This document shows positions 27,406-36,235 of a stretch of DNA of 64,000 nt, in pieces (the first letter of the stretch is position 1; each line of letters starts with the position of its first letter). The notes under the pieces are model-generated. The model had not been told where the DNA came from. It saw only the letters and a program-made list of their open reading frames with translations, and made no database searches. A program made the position numbers and the translations under genes. The DNA lies in the NCBI RefSeq assembly GCF_020523825.1, contig NZ_JAJALK010000005.1:417827-481826 (forward strand), given 5' to 3'. Origin of the DNA: Methylobacterium brachiatum. Its GTDB lineage: Bacteria; Pseudomonadota; Alphaproteobacteria; Rhizobiales; Beijerinckiaceae.

Positions 27406-27846
27406 ATGGACCTCTCGCACGATCCCGACTTCTTCGCCGTCCTCACCGACAGCTACCGGCGGCGCCTCGGCGCGGCTTTGGTCCCCGACGGGGCGGATGC
27501 GGCCTGGCTCTACGAGCAGGCGCCCTTCGTGGTGCTGGCCCATGACGGCGGCGCCGACCCGCGCTTCGTCTACGCCAACCGGGCCGCGCAGGCCTGTTTC
27601 GGCTATGCGCGGGACGAGCTGGTCGGCCTGCCGTCGCGGTTCTCGGCCGAGGCGCCCGAGCGTGCCGAGCGGCAGCACCTCCTCGACGCCGTGGCCCGGG
27701 ACGGGTTCACCCGCGGCTACCGGGGCCTGCGGATCGCCAAGGGCGGCCGGCGATTCTGGATCGAGCAGGCGGTGGTCTGGCAGCTCGACCGCGACGGCGT
27801 GACGGTGGGCCAGGCGGCGACGTTCTCGCAGTGGCGCGACGCGTAG
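27406..27846 (+). CDS. MEKHLA/PAS-like small protein
   Basis: 146 residues. DFFAVLTDSYRRRLG then AWLYEQAPFVVLAHDGGADPRFVYANRAAQACFGYARDELVGLPSR is a PAS-like fold of the MEKHLA domain type, in which a single domain forms the whole protein. A GTG directly before the ATG is an alternative start. No kinase or effector domain is attached. It may bind a small ligand or flavin, but no chromophore cysteine motif is visible. Confidence 0.75.
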   Translation: MDLSHDPDFFAVLTDSYRRRLGAALVPDGADAAWLYEQAPFVVLAHDGGADPRFVYANRAAQACFGYARDELVGLPSRFSAEAPERAERQHLLDAVARDGFTRGYRGLRIAKGGRRFWIEQAVVWQLDRDGVTVGQAATFSQWRDA

Positions 27847-28177
27847 GGATCGGACGCGTCGTATCGGCGGCTGGACGCCCTTCGACGCGCGCTTCGCGCT
27901 TCCACGCGAGGGGAAGCGTTGAGGATTGGGGGCCGGCTCCGGGGAGGGAGCGGCAGGCCCGGCTAGCCTGACGATTCGTAAAAGCCGGCGTGGTCGCGCC
28001 TGCGGCACGCCCGCGCCCGTCACGTCAGGTCGAATCCGCGCCCCGAACGTCGGAACCAAATATCTGCCAATCCTTCGGTCGCAGCTCGAAACGCACCGTT
28101 AACCTTAATCAGTGATTTGCCAGATCATTAGTGGCTTCGCGCGGGCTGAATCGGCCGCCGCGCAAGGATGGCAAATC
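27847..28177. other. Intergenic region upstream of motA
   Basis: 331 bp without a gene. A small palindrome (GCGCGCTTCGCGC) lies near 27890. Closer to motA the sequence turns AT-rich (around 28055-28135), where its promoter presumably lies; I cannot assign a sigma class. Confidence 0.4.
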
Positions 28178-29041
28178 ATGCGGCTGATCGTCGGCACCTT
28201 GGTCGTCTTCGCCTGCGTCTTCGGCAGCTACGCCGCGATGGGTGGTCACCTGCTCGTCCTCTGGCAGCCGTTCGAGTTTGTCATCATCCTCGGTGCGGCG
28301 ATCGGAGCCTTCATCATCGGCAATACCGGGCCAGTGCTCAAGGCCGTGCCCGCCATGCTGGGCACGCTCGTGAAGGGCCCCAAATACACGCAGAACAGCT
28401 ATGTCGAGCTGCTGGGAATGCAGTATTCGCTGTTCAAGCTTGCCAAGCAGAAGGGTTCGATGGCGCTCGAGCCGCACATCGAAAACCCGAGCGAGTCGAC
28501 GCTTTTCAACGCCTTCCCGTCCTTTGCAGCAAACCACCACGCGGTCGAGTTCGTCTGCGACTACATGCGGATGGTCACGCTGGGCGCCAACAACGTCTAC
28601 GAGATCGACGCCCTGATGGATGAGGAACTGGAGACGCACCACCAGGAGCAGGAGCGTGTCGTGTCGGCCATGCAGTCGCTCGCCGACGGAACGCCGGCGC
28701 TCGGCATCGTCGCCGCCGTGCTCGGCGTGATCAAGACGATGGGGGCGATCAAGGAGCCGCCGGAGGTGCTGGGCCATCTGATCGGCGGCGCACTGGTCGG
28801 CACCTTCTTCGGCGTCTTCGTCGCCTACGGCTTCTTCGGGCCCATGGCGCAGTCGCTCAAGAGCCTCTTCGAGGCCGAGTCGAAATACTACCTTTCCCTC
28901 AAGGCGGGTCTCCTCGCCCATATCGGCGGCCAGCCGCCGGTGATGGCGGTCGAATTTGCCCGCAAGTCTCTGATGAGCGACGTCCGCCCGACCTTCAGCG
29001 AAGTGGAAGCGGCAACCGCCGCTCTGCCCGCCCAGAACTGA
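28178..29041 (+). CDS. motA: Flagellar motor stator protein MotA
   Basis: 287 residues from ATG 28178 with AAGGATG upstream; a longer frame from 28112 lacks a ribosome site. Four membrane helices; together with MotB it forms the proton channel that turns the flagellum. Conserved motor residues are in SLADGTPALGIVAAVLGVIKTMG (TM3) and LGHLIGGALVGTFFGVFVAYGFFGP (TM4). The cytoplasmic loop with HIENP and the charged rotor-facing helix is present. It is followed 22 bp later by motB, so the two are co-transcribed. Confidence 0.96.
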   Translation: MRLIVGTLVVFACVFGSYAAMGGHLLVLWQPFEFVIILGAAIGAFIIGNTGPVLKAVPAMLGTLVKGPKYTQNSYVELLGMQYSLFKLAKQKGSMALEPHIENPSESTLFNAFPSFAANHHAVEFVCDYMRMVTLGANNVYEIDALMDEELETHHQEQERVVSAMQSLADGTPALGIVAAVLGVIKTMGAIKEPPEVLGHLIGGALVGTFFGVFVAYGFFGPMAQSLKSLFEAESKYYLSLKAGLLAHIGGQPPVMAVEFARKSLMSDVRPTFSEVEAATAALPAQN

Positions 29042-29063
29042 CCCGGTATCCGGCAGGGATTCG

Positions 29064-29924
29064 ATGAGCACGATCATCATCAAGAAGGTCAAGAAGGCCG
29101 CTCACGCGCATCACGGCGGGGCCTGGAAGATCGCCTATGCGGACTTCGTAACCGCCATGATGGCGTTCTTCCTGCTGATGTGGCTGATCAGCATGACGAC
29201 GCAGGAGCAGAAGGTCGGTCTGGCGGAATATTTCGCGCCGGCGGCGTCGAGCCCGGCAACCAGTGGTGCGGGCGGGATGCTGTACGGCACCGCCCTGGAC
29301 ACGTCCGGCAACAAGGCGTCCACGCCCCGGGACGCGCAGAGGGGCTCTGACGAGCAGGTGGACAGACCGCGCCAGACCCGTCCGGGCCGCGCCAACGAAC
29401 TCGATACCAGCCGCCCGGCCGCCAGCGTGCAGGCCGATTACAGCGCCATCGCCAGCCTCCGGCAGGCGCTCGAGACGATGCCCGACATCGCCGAACTGTC
29501 GAAGAACATCGTGATCGAGCCGACCAAGGAGGGCGTGAACGTGTCCCTCGTGGACCAGGACGGCCGCGCCATGTTCCGCGAGGGCTCCGTCGAGCCCTAC
29601 GAGCGCACCCGTCGCGTGCTGGAGGCGCTCGCGCCCGCCATGCGCCGGTTGCCCAACCGCCTCTCGATCACCGGCCACACGTCTGCCGCGCGCCCGGGCT
29701 CGGCGCGGGCCGGCGAACCCTGGAACCTCACCGCCGGGCGTGCGCTCGCCGTGCGCGACATCCTGTCGGGTGCCGGGGTTCCCAACGACAACTTCATGTC
29801 CGTGGTGGGACGCGCCGACACCGAGCCGGTTTTCCCCGACAATCCCTACATCGCGCCGAATCGACGGGTGACGATCACGCTGCTCCACGCGAACCCGCCG
29901 GTGCCGCCGAACCTGTTCCGCTGA
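29064..29924 (+). CDS. motB: Flagellar motor protein MotB
   Basis: 286 residues. A short basic cytoplasmic tail, then one helix (AYADFVTAMMAFFLLMWLIS) with the proton-accepting Asp27, then a periplasmic linker rich in charged residues and an OmpA-like peptidoglycan-binding domain (LSITGHTSAARP, NLTAGRALAVRDILSGAG, NRRVTITLL). The domain anchors the stator to the cell wall. The layout matches alphaproteobacterial MotB. Confidence 0.95.
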   Translation: MSTIIIKKVKKAAHAHHGGAWKIAYADFVTAMMAFFLLMWLISMTTQEQKVGLAEYFAPAASSPATSGAGGMLYGTALDTSGNKASTPRDAQRGSDEQVDRPRQTRPGRANELDTSRPAASVQADYSAIASLRQALETMPDIAELSKNIVIEPTKEGVNVSLVDQDGRAMFREGSVEPYERTRRVLEALAPAMRRLPNRLSITGHTSAARPGSARAGEPWNLTAGRALAVRDILSGAGVPNDNFMSVVGRADTEPVFPDNPYIAPNRRVTITLLHANPPVPPNLFR

Positions 29925-29944
29925 CGACGAAGCGCCTCGCGGCC

Positions 29945-30027
29945 TGAGAGCCTCCCACGAAACGCCCTCCGCGCTGTCTCGCGCAGAGGGGGCCGCCGGT
30001 CATCGGGCGTCTTGTAGGAGGCTCTCG
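29945..30027. terminator. Long inverted repeat between convergent operons
   Basis: TGAGAGCCTCC (29945) pairs with GGAGGCTCTCG (30017), with further pairing inside between the ACGCCC and GGGCGT segments and a small GC hairpin in the centre. It lies between the ends of motB and the ABC transporter operon and probably terminates transcription from both sides. Confidence 0.6.
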
Positions 30028-30105
30028 GAGGCCGCTCGAGATCGAGATCAGGGCGCGCGGCTCGACGCGGCATCGATGCTCGCCGTCGCCGCGGCCCACC
30101 CAAAA

Positions 30106-31086
30106 TCAGGCCCGCCCCTCCTGCACCGCGTGGCAGGCGACGCCGTCCAGCAGGGCCGGGACCTCGGTGCGGCAGCGGTCGTTCGCCAGGGGGCAGCGCG
30201 GGTTGAAGGTGCAGCCGGGGGGCGGGTCGATCGGGTTCGGGATCTCGCCGGAAACCGGCACCCGGGCGCGGCCGACATGGGCGAGGTCGGGCACCGCGTC
30301 GAGCAGCATCCGCGTGTAGGGATGGCGCGGCCGGGCGAACAGATCCTTCGCGGCGGCGACCTCGACCAGGCGGCCGAGATACATCACCCCCACCCGGGTC
30401 GCCATGTGGCGGACCACGGCGAGGTTGTGGGAGATGAACAGGTAGGTCAGGCCCAGCCGATCCTGCAGGTCGCGCATCAGGTTGAGGATCTGCGCCTGCA
30501 CCGAGACGTCGAGCGCCGAGGTCGGCTCGTCGCCGACCAGGAACTCCGCCTGGCTGGCCAGCGCCCGGGCGATGGCGACCCGCTGCCGCTGCCCGCCGGA
30601 GAATTCGTGCGGGTATTTCCTGGCATCGTCCGCGTGGAGGCCGACGAGGCCGAGCAGCTCGCTGACCCGGGCGCGGATCGCTCCCTCCCCCTGGATCAGG
30701 TTGAACGCCCGGATCGGCTCCGCGATGATCTTGCCCACGCGCCAGCGCGGGTTCATCGACGCGTAGGGGTCCTGGAAGATCATCTGGATCCGCGAGCGCA
30801 GGCGCCGCCTTGCGGCCGCCTCCCGGGGATCGGTCATCGAGACCCCGGTGATCCGGACCTCGCCGGCCGAGGGCGGCAGCAGGCCGACCACCATCCGGGC
30901 GACCGTGGACTTGCCGGAGCCGGATTCGCCGACGATCGCGAAGGTCTCGCCCTTGGCGATGGTGAAGCCGACCCGGTCCACCGCCGTGAGGAACCGGCGG
31001 GGCTCGCGCTCGATCACCCGGTTGAGCCAGGGCTTCGAGACGTCGAACAGGCGGCGCAGGTCGGTGACCTCGACATAGGCGCTCAC
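30106..31086 (-). CDS. dppF: Oligopeptide/dipeptide ABC transporter ATPase (DppF-like)
   Basis: 326 residues. Walker A GESGSGKSTVARMV, signature FSGGQRQRVAIARALASQAE, Walker B FLVGDEPTSALDVSVQAQIL, H-loop FISHNLAVVRHMA. The C-terminal extension with PPGCTFNPRCPLANDRC is the cysteine-rich (Fe-S-binding) tail of the Opp/Dpp group. It overlaps the upstream ATPase gene by 4 bp and is the last gene of the operon. Confidence 0.93.
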   Translation of the reverse strand: MSAYVEVTDLRRLFDVSKPWLNRVIEREPRRFLTAVDRVGFTIAKGETFAIVGESGSGKSTVARMVVGLLPPSAGEVRITGVSMTDPREAAARRRLRSRIQMIFQDPYASMNPRWRVGKIIAEPIRAFNLIQGEGAIRARVSELLGLVGLHADDARKYPHEFSGGQRQRVAIARALASQAEFLVGDEPTSALDVSVQAQILNLMRDLQDRLGLTYLFISHNLAVVRHMATRVGVMYLGRLVEVAAAKDLFARPRHPYTRMLLDAVPDLAHVGRARVPVSGEIPNPIDPPPGCTFNPRCPLANDRCRTEVPALLDGVACHAVQEGRA

Positions 31087-32063
31087 GCCGCCTTCTCCGT
31101 CACATCGTACAGGTGGCAGGCGACGCGGCTCGCGCCCACGAGGATCGGCTCGGGCCGCTCGACGCGGCAGCGGGCAAAGACCTTCGGGCAGCGCGGGTTG
31201 AAGGCGCAGCCCTTCGGGATGGCGGTGAGCCGGGGCATCGAGCCGGGGATCTGGCTCAGCCGGTCGGCCTCCTGCGACAGGGTCGGGATCGCCCCCATCA
31301 GGCCGACCGCGTAGGGGTGATGGGGCTCCCGCACCACGGCGGCGACGGGGCCGATCTCGGCCACCCGCCCGGCATACATCACGGCGACCCGGTCGGCGGC
31401 CTCGGCGATCACGCCCATGTCGTGGGTCACCAGCATCACCGCGGTGCCGTGCTCGCGGCAGAGGCGCTTGAGCAGGGTGATGATCTGGGCCTGGACCGAG
31501 ACGTCCAGCGCCGTGGTCGGCTCGTCGGCGATGATCAGCTCCGGCTCGGCGGCCAGCGCAAGCGCGATCACCACGCGCTGGCGCATGCCGCCGGAGAATT
31601 CGTGCGGATAGCCGTCGATCCGCCGCTCAGGGGCCGGGATGCCGACCTCAGCCAGCAGGTCGATCGCCCGGGTGCGGGCCGCCCTGGCCGAGAGCTCGGT
31701 ATGGGCGCGCAGGGTCTCGACGATCTGGTCGCCGACCCGGAACAGTGGGTCCAGGGAGGTCAGCGGATCCTGGAAGATCATGCCGATCCGCCTGCCCCGC
31801 ACCCGCCGCATCGCCTCGGGAGGCAGGTTGTCGATGCGCTCGCCGCGCAAGGCGATCTCGCCGCCGCTGATCCGGCCGGGGCGGTCGATCAGCCCGATCA
31901 CCGCCGAGCCGGTGACCGACTTGCCGGCCCCGGACTCGCCGACGACCCCCAGGATCTCGCCCCGGCCGATGTCGAACGAGACCCGGTCGATGGCGGTGAG
32001 CGGCCCGCGGCGCGTGTCGAACGTGACCGTGAGGTCGCGCACGGAGAGGATGGTTTCACTCAT
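31083..32063 (-). CDS. dppD: Oligopeptide/dipeptide ABC transporter ATPase (DppD-like)
   Basis: 326 residues from ATG 32063. Walker A GESGAGKSVTGSAV, signature FSGGMRQRVVIALALAAEPE, Walker B LIIADEPTTALDVSVQAQII, and the tail IPKGCAFNPRCPKVFARC. With DppF it energises the permease pair encoded upstream. A palindromic repeat of about 114 bp separates it from dppC. Confidence 0.93.
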   Translation of the reverse strand: MSETILSVRDLTVTFDTRRGPLTAIDRVSFDIGRGEILGVVGESGAGKSVTGSAVIGLIDRPGRISGGEIALRGERIDNLPPEAMRRVRGRRIGMIFQDPLTSLDPLFRVGDQIVETLRAHTELSARAARTRAIDLLAEVGIPAPERRIDGYPHEFSGGMRQRVVIALALAAEPELIIADEPTTALDVSVQAQIITLLKRLCREHGTAVMLVTHDMGVIAEAADRVAVMYAGRVAEIGPVAAVVREPHHPYAVGLMGAIPTLSQEADRLSQIPGSMPRLTAIPKGCAFNPRCPKVFARCRVERPEPILVGASRVACHLYDVTEKAA

Positions 32064-32103
32064 CGCGCGCGGGCTCCGACAACGGCGCGTGCTCCCGCCC
32101 GCA

Positions 32104-32217
32104 CCCTCATCCTGAGGTGCGAGCGCAGCGAGCCTCGAAGGAGGCCTCCGGATGACGCGTGATCCCTGGAGGGCTCCTTCGAGGCCTCCGCTTCGCTTCG
32201 GCACCTCAGGATGAGGG
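32104..32217. repeat. Palindromic intergenic repeat (REP-like, Rhizobiales type)
   Basis: The left arm starts CCCTCATCCTGAGGTGC, followed by GAGCGCAGCGAGCCTCGAAGGAGG. The right arm is CTCCTTCGAGG then GCTTCGGCACCTCAGGATGAGGG. Within the left arm CCTCATCCTGAGG is itself a small palindrome. This composition is a very common dispersed repeat in Bradyrhizobium and Methylobacterium genomes. It lies inside the dpp operon between dppC and dppD. Confidence 0.85.
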
Positions 32218-32259
32218 CGCGGGTGGGATGAGCCCGGGAAACGCCGTGGTCCAACAACA

Positions 32260-33234
32260 TCATTGCAGCTTCGGATTGAGGGCGTCGCGCAGCCAATCCC
32301 CCAGGAGGTTGATGGCGATGACGAGGCCGGCCAGCGCCAGGCCCGGGAAGGCGACGATCCACCACTCGCCGGAGAACAGGAACCGGTTGCCGGTGCGGAT
32401 CAGGGTGCCGAGCGACGGCATGGTCTCGGGCAGGCCGGTGCCGAGGAACGACAGGGTCGCCTCGGTGATGATCGCCAGCGCCAGGTTGATCGTGGCGATG
32501 ACGAAGACCGGGCCGGTGACGTTCGGCAGCACGTGGCGGACCAGGATCACCGGGGGCGTCAGGCCGATCAGCCGGGCGGCCTGGACGTAGTCCTTGCCCT
32601 TCTCGACCATCACGGAGGAGCGCACGGTGCGGGCGTATTGCACCCAGAACGACAGGCCGATCGAGATCACGATCAGCCCGATCAGCGGCCCGACATCGAG
32701 GGCGCCGCCGAAGCTCGCCCGGGCGACGCCGTCCACCACCAGGGCGATCAGGATCGCCGGGAAAGTGAGCTGCACGTCGGCGACCCGCATGATCAGCGTG
32801 TCGAGGGCGCCGCCCGCGTAGCCGGCAATCAATCCCAGTGCGATCCCGATGATGCCCGAAGTGATCACCCCGAGCACCCCGACGATCAGGGACAGGCGCA
32901 GGCCGTAGAGCACCGCCGAGAGCACGTCGCGCCCCTGGTCGTCGGTGCCGAGATAGAACGGCGCCTGGCCGTCCGCCTGCCAGATCGGCGGCAGGTTGGA
33001 GTTGATCAGGTCGAGCTGGGCCGGGTCGTAGGGGTTCTGCGGCGAGATCAGCGGCGCGGCGACCGCGAGCCCGACCATCAGGATGGTGGCCAGAAGCGCC
33101 ACGATCGCCGTCTTCGACCTCAGAAAACTCGCCAGCAGGTCGGAATCGCGCCAGCGCGCGAGCCGGCCGGGCGTCGCCGCCTGCAGCGGGACCGGCGGGG
33201 CGCCGCCGGCGTCGATATCGCGTCCGCTCATCAA
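32260..33234 (-). CDS. dppC: Dipeptide ABC transporter permease (DppC-like)
   Basis: 324 residues, six membrane helices. The N-terminal OppC signature is SKTAIVALLATILMVGLAVAAPLISP; GTDDQGRDVLSAVLYGLRLSLIVG follows, and the EAA loop is RLIGLTPPVILVRHVLPN. It pairs with DppB in the membrane. It starts 7 bp after dppB. Confidence 0.94.
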   Translation of the reverse strand: MMSGRDIDAGGAPPVPLQAATPGRLARWRDSDLLASFLRSKTAIVALLATILMVGLAVAAPLISPQNPYDPAQLDLINSNLPPIWQADGQAPFYLGTDDQGRDVLSAVLYGLRLSLIVGVLGVITSGIIGIALGLIAGYAGGALDTLIMRVADVQLTFPAILIALVVDGVARASFGGALDVGPLIGLIVISIGLSFWVQYARTVRSSVMVEKGKDYVQAARLIGLTPPVILVRHVLPNVTGPVFVIATINLALAIITEATLSFLGTGLPETMPSLGTLIRTGNRFLFSGEWWIVAFPGLALAGLVIAINLLGDWLRDALNPKLQ

Positions 33235-33241
33235 CCGGCCC

Positions 33242-34219
33242 TCATGCCGTCGCCGAGGACAGCCGCAGGCGCGGATCGACCACGGTGTAGAGGATGTCGA
33301 CCACGAGATTGATGGTCACGAAGATCAGCGCGACGAGCAGCAGGTAGGCGGACATGATCGGGATATCGACGTTCTGCACGGCCTGGACGAACAGCAAGCC
33401 CATGCCGGGCCACTGGAACACCGTCTCGGTGATGATCGAGAAGGCGATGACCGAGCCGAGCTGGAGCCCGGCGATGGTGATCACCGGTACGAGGGTGTTC
33501 TTCAGGGCGTGGCGCAGGTGGACGGCGCGGGTGGAGAGACCCCGCGCCCGGGCGAAGCGGATGTAGTCGGTGCGCAGCACCTCCAGCATCTCGGCGCGCA
33601 CCAGCCGCATGATCAGCGTCATCTGGAACAGGCCGAGCGTGATGGAGGGCAGGATCAGCGCCTTGAGGCCGGACCAGGTGAGGAAGCCGGTGGTCCACCA
33701 GCCGAGCCGCACCGTGTCACCGCGCCCGTAGGAGGGCAGCCAGCCGAGCGTCACCGAGAACAGGTAGATCAGCAGGATGCCGATCAGGAAGGTCGGCAGG
33801 CTGATCCCGATGAGCGAGACCGCCTGGAACAGGCCGGCGAGCCAGGAATCCCGGCGCAGCGCGCAGAAGACCCCCATCAACACGCCGACCACCAGGGCGA
33901 AGACCGTGGCGCAGAAGGCGAGCTCCAGGGTCGCCGGCATGCGCTCGGCCAGGAGCTGCGAGACCGGCTGGCGGAACTGGTACGAGATCCCGAGCCGGCC
34001 CTGCACCACGTCGCCGGCATAGCGGGCGAACTGGAGCAGCACCGGATCGTCGAGGCCGAGGCTCTTGCGGATCTCGGCCCGCTCGGAGGCAGGCGTATCG
34101 GGCCCGACGATCTGGTTCACAGGGTCGCCCGCGAACCGGAACATCGAGAACGCGATGAGCCCGACGACCGCGAGCACCGCAATCGCCTGGATCACCCGGC
34201 GCAGGAGGAAAGCGAGCAC
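33242..34219 (-). CDS. dppB: Dipeptide ABC transporter permease (DppB-like)
   Basis: 325 residues, six membrane helices, starting MLAFLLRRVIQAIAVLAVVGLIAFSMFRFAGDPV as usual for DppB. The periplasmic VQGRLGISYQFRQPVSQLL and the EAA motif RFARARGLSTRAVHLRHALKNTL are present, as is QWPGMGLLFVQAVQNVDIPI. It lies 10 bp downstream of the binding-protein gene. Confidence 0.94.
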   Translation of the reverse strand: MLAFLLRRVIQAIAVLAVVGLIAFSMFRFAGDPVNQIVGPDTPASERAEIRKSLGLDDPVLLQFARYAGDVVQGRLGISYQFRQPVSQLLAERMPATLELAFCATVFALVVGVLMGVFCALRRDSWLAGLFQAVSLIGISLPTFLIGILLIYLFSVTLGWLPSYGRGDTVRLGWWTTGFLTWSGLKALILPSITLGLFQMTLIMRLVRAEMLEVLRTDYIRFARARGLSTRAVHLRHALKNTLVPVITIAGLQLGSVIAFSIITETVFQWPGMGLLFVQAVQNVDIPIMSAYLLLVALIFVTINLVVDILYTVVDPRLRLSSATA

Positions 34220-34229
34220 GCCCGGCCCC

Positions 34230-35846
34230 TTACTGGGGGTCTTTCGAGACCCAGTAGAGCAGCAGCATGTTGTCCGGCCGCTGCACGAGATGGACCTTCT
34301 TGGACACGCCCCAGGCGAGCGCCTGCTGGTGCAGTGGGATGTAACCCCAATCGGCCTGGATCGTGTCGAAACCCTCCTTGATCAGGGCGTCGCGCTTGGT
34401 CTTGTCGGTCTCGGCCTCGACCTGGTCGGCGATGGTGTCGATCTTCGGGTTGCAATAGCCGCCGAGGTTCCAGCCGCCGCGGCCGGACTTGTCGCCGGGT
34501 TTCCGGCAGCCGGCGATCTCGAACAGGATGTTGTGGCTGTCCTGCGAGGACGGGGTCCAGCCTACGAGGTAGAACGAGGTGTCGAAGCCCGGCGACAGGA
34601 CTTTGGCGAAGTACTTGGCCTTCGGCTGGGCGTTCAGGTTCACCTTGACGTTGATGCGGGCGAGCATCGAGACCACGGCCTGGCAGATCGCCTCGTCGTT
34701 GACGTAGCGGTCGTTGGGGCAATCCATGGTGAGCGAGAACCCGTCCGGATAGCCCGCCTCGACCATCAGCTCCTTGGCCCGCTTCAGGTCGGTGGCCGGG
34801 CGCTTGATCTCGTTGGCGCGGTCGAACAGCGTCGGGGCGATCAGAAGGGCCGAGGGCGTGGCCTGGCCGCGCATGACCCGCTTGGCGATCGTGTCCTCGT
34901 CGATGGCGCGGTAGAACGCCTCGCGCACCTTGGGGTCCTTGAACGGGTTCTTGCCCTTGACGCTCGAATCCTTCAGCTCGTCCCGCCACTGGTCCATGCC
35001 GAGGAAGACCGTGCGCAGCTCCGGCCCAGCCATCACGGTGGCGGTCCCGCTGCTATTGACCCGCTGCTGATCCTGCAGCGACACCGGATCGACCCAATCG
35101 ACCTCGCCCGACAGAAGGGCGGCGACCCGGGTGGCGTCGTTGCCGATGGTGGTGAACACCGCCTCGTCGAGGTTCGACTCGACCTTGCCCCAGTAGCCGT
35201 CGAACTTCTTGAACACCGTCTTCACGCCGGGCTGATGCTCGGTGATCACGAACGGGCCGGTGCCGTTCTCGTGCAGGGTGGCGTAGCTCGGGGCGGCCGC
35301 GGTGGGCGGCGTCGGCTGGGTGGCGTTGTTCTTCTCCGACCAGCTCTTCGACATGATGTACCAGCCGGAGAACTGGTACACGGCGATGGGGTTGGGCTTC
35401 TTCAGCAGCATGTCGACGGTGTAGTCGTCGACCTTCACGAATTCGGCGTCGCCCGGCACGTTGGTCTGGAAGTTCGAGCCCGGGGCACGGACGCGCTGCG
35501 CCGAGAAGATGACGTCGTCGGCCGTGAACGGCGAGCCGTCGTGAAACTTCACGCCCTTGCGCAGATGGAAGCGCCAGCGGGTCGGCTCGGGCGTCTCCCA
35601 GGATTCGGCCAGCTGGGGGGCGAGCTTGAGGTCCTTGTCGCGGGTGATCAGGGACTCGTAGACGGCCCCGTGCATGCCGATCGTGAAGCTCTCCTTGAGG
35701 GAGTAGGGATCGAGCGACTTGATGTCCCCCTGGAAGGCGAAGCGGAACACGTTGGCGGCCTGGGCGGGCAAAGCCGTCAGCGCGAAGGCCGCGACCGCGC
35801 CTGCGGCCACGCCGCGGGCGAGGATCTTCAGGGTGGAACGGGACAA
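34230..35846 (-). CDS. dppA: Periplasmic peptide-binding protein of the dpp operon
   Basis: 538 residues from a TTG at 35846, preceded by CCGGAG; no in-frame ATG fits the signal peptide. The signal peptide is KILARGVAAGAVAAFALTALPAQAA. The solute-binding family 5 signature is LAPQLAESWETPEPTRWRFHLRKGVKFHDGSPFTADDV. It captures peptides or similar substrates and delivers them to DppBC. The operon order is binding protein, B, C, D, F. Substrate specificity cannot be read from the sequence; opines, peptides and glutathione are all possible in this family. Confidence 0.9.
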   Translation of the reverse strand: MSRSTLKILARGVAAGAVAAFALTALPAQAANVFRFAFQGDIKSLDPYSLKESFTIGMHGAVYESLITRDKDLKLAPQLAESWETPEPTRWRFHLRKGVKFHDGSPFTADDVIFSAQRVRAPGSNFQTNVPGDAEFVKVDDYTVDMLLKKPNPIAVYQFSGWYIMSKSWSEKNNATQPTPPTAAAPSYATLHENGTGPFVITEHQPGVKTVFKKFDGYWGKVESNLDEAVFTTIGNDATRVAALLSGEVDWVDPVSLQDQQRVNSSGTATVMAGPELRTVFLGMDQWRDELKDSSVKGKNPFKDPKVREAFYRAIDEDTIAKRVMRGQATPSALLIAPTLFDRANEIKRPATDLKRAKELMVEAGYPDGFSLTMDCPNDRYVNDEAICQAVVSMLARINVKVNLNAQPKAKYFAKVLSPGFDTSFYLVGWTPSSQDSHNILFEIAGCRKPGDKSGRGGWNLGGYCNPKIDTIADQVEAETDKTKRDALIKEGFDTIQADWGYIPLHQQALAWGVSKKVHLVQRPDNMLLLYWVSKDPQ

Positions 35847-36235
35847 GCGGATCTCCGGAACCTTGGAAGTTGATGGCAGGCGGCCATCACCAGCGCAGGG
35901 GTTGAGCCTAGGCCGAGTGAAGCGCGCGGGCAAACCGCACCGGCCACACACCCACAGCAAGGTTCGGACCATCCGTATGCAAAATGCGGGGCCGAGGGGG
36001 CACGATGTTCACGGATCTCAGGACGAAGCGCGGGTTCCACTCTCCCCGTGTGCGGGAAGCGAGAGGCGAAGCCGCGGTGAGGGGCGTGACCGGATGAGTC
36101 TCCTCCGGGGCAGCCCCCTCACCCTCGGCTGCCGCCTCGCTCCGGCGACGACAAGGTCGCCGGAGCCCTCTCCCTACAAGCGGGGCGAGGGGATCCGACC
36201 GCGCAGGCCGGGGACGAACCCGAAGCCGGCAGCCC
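35847..36235. other. Intergenic region with a repeat, 389 bp
   Basis: No gene. The left part should hold the promoter of the dpp operon; the right part is filled by a palindromic repeat (next entry). Confidence 0.5.
36039..36192. repeat. GC-rich palindromic repeat (CTCTCCCCG type)
   Basis: The outer parts CTCTCCCCGTGTGCGGG and CCTCTCCCTACAAGCGGGGCGAGGG are imperfect hairpins of the CCTCTCCC/GGGCGAGGG kind that recur in Rhizobiales intergenic regions. Another piece of the same style lies at 44050. It falls directly after the RND permease stop and may also act as a terminator. Confidence 0.5.
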
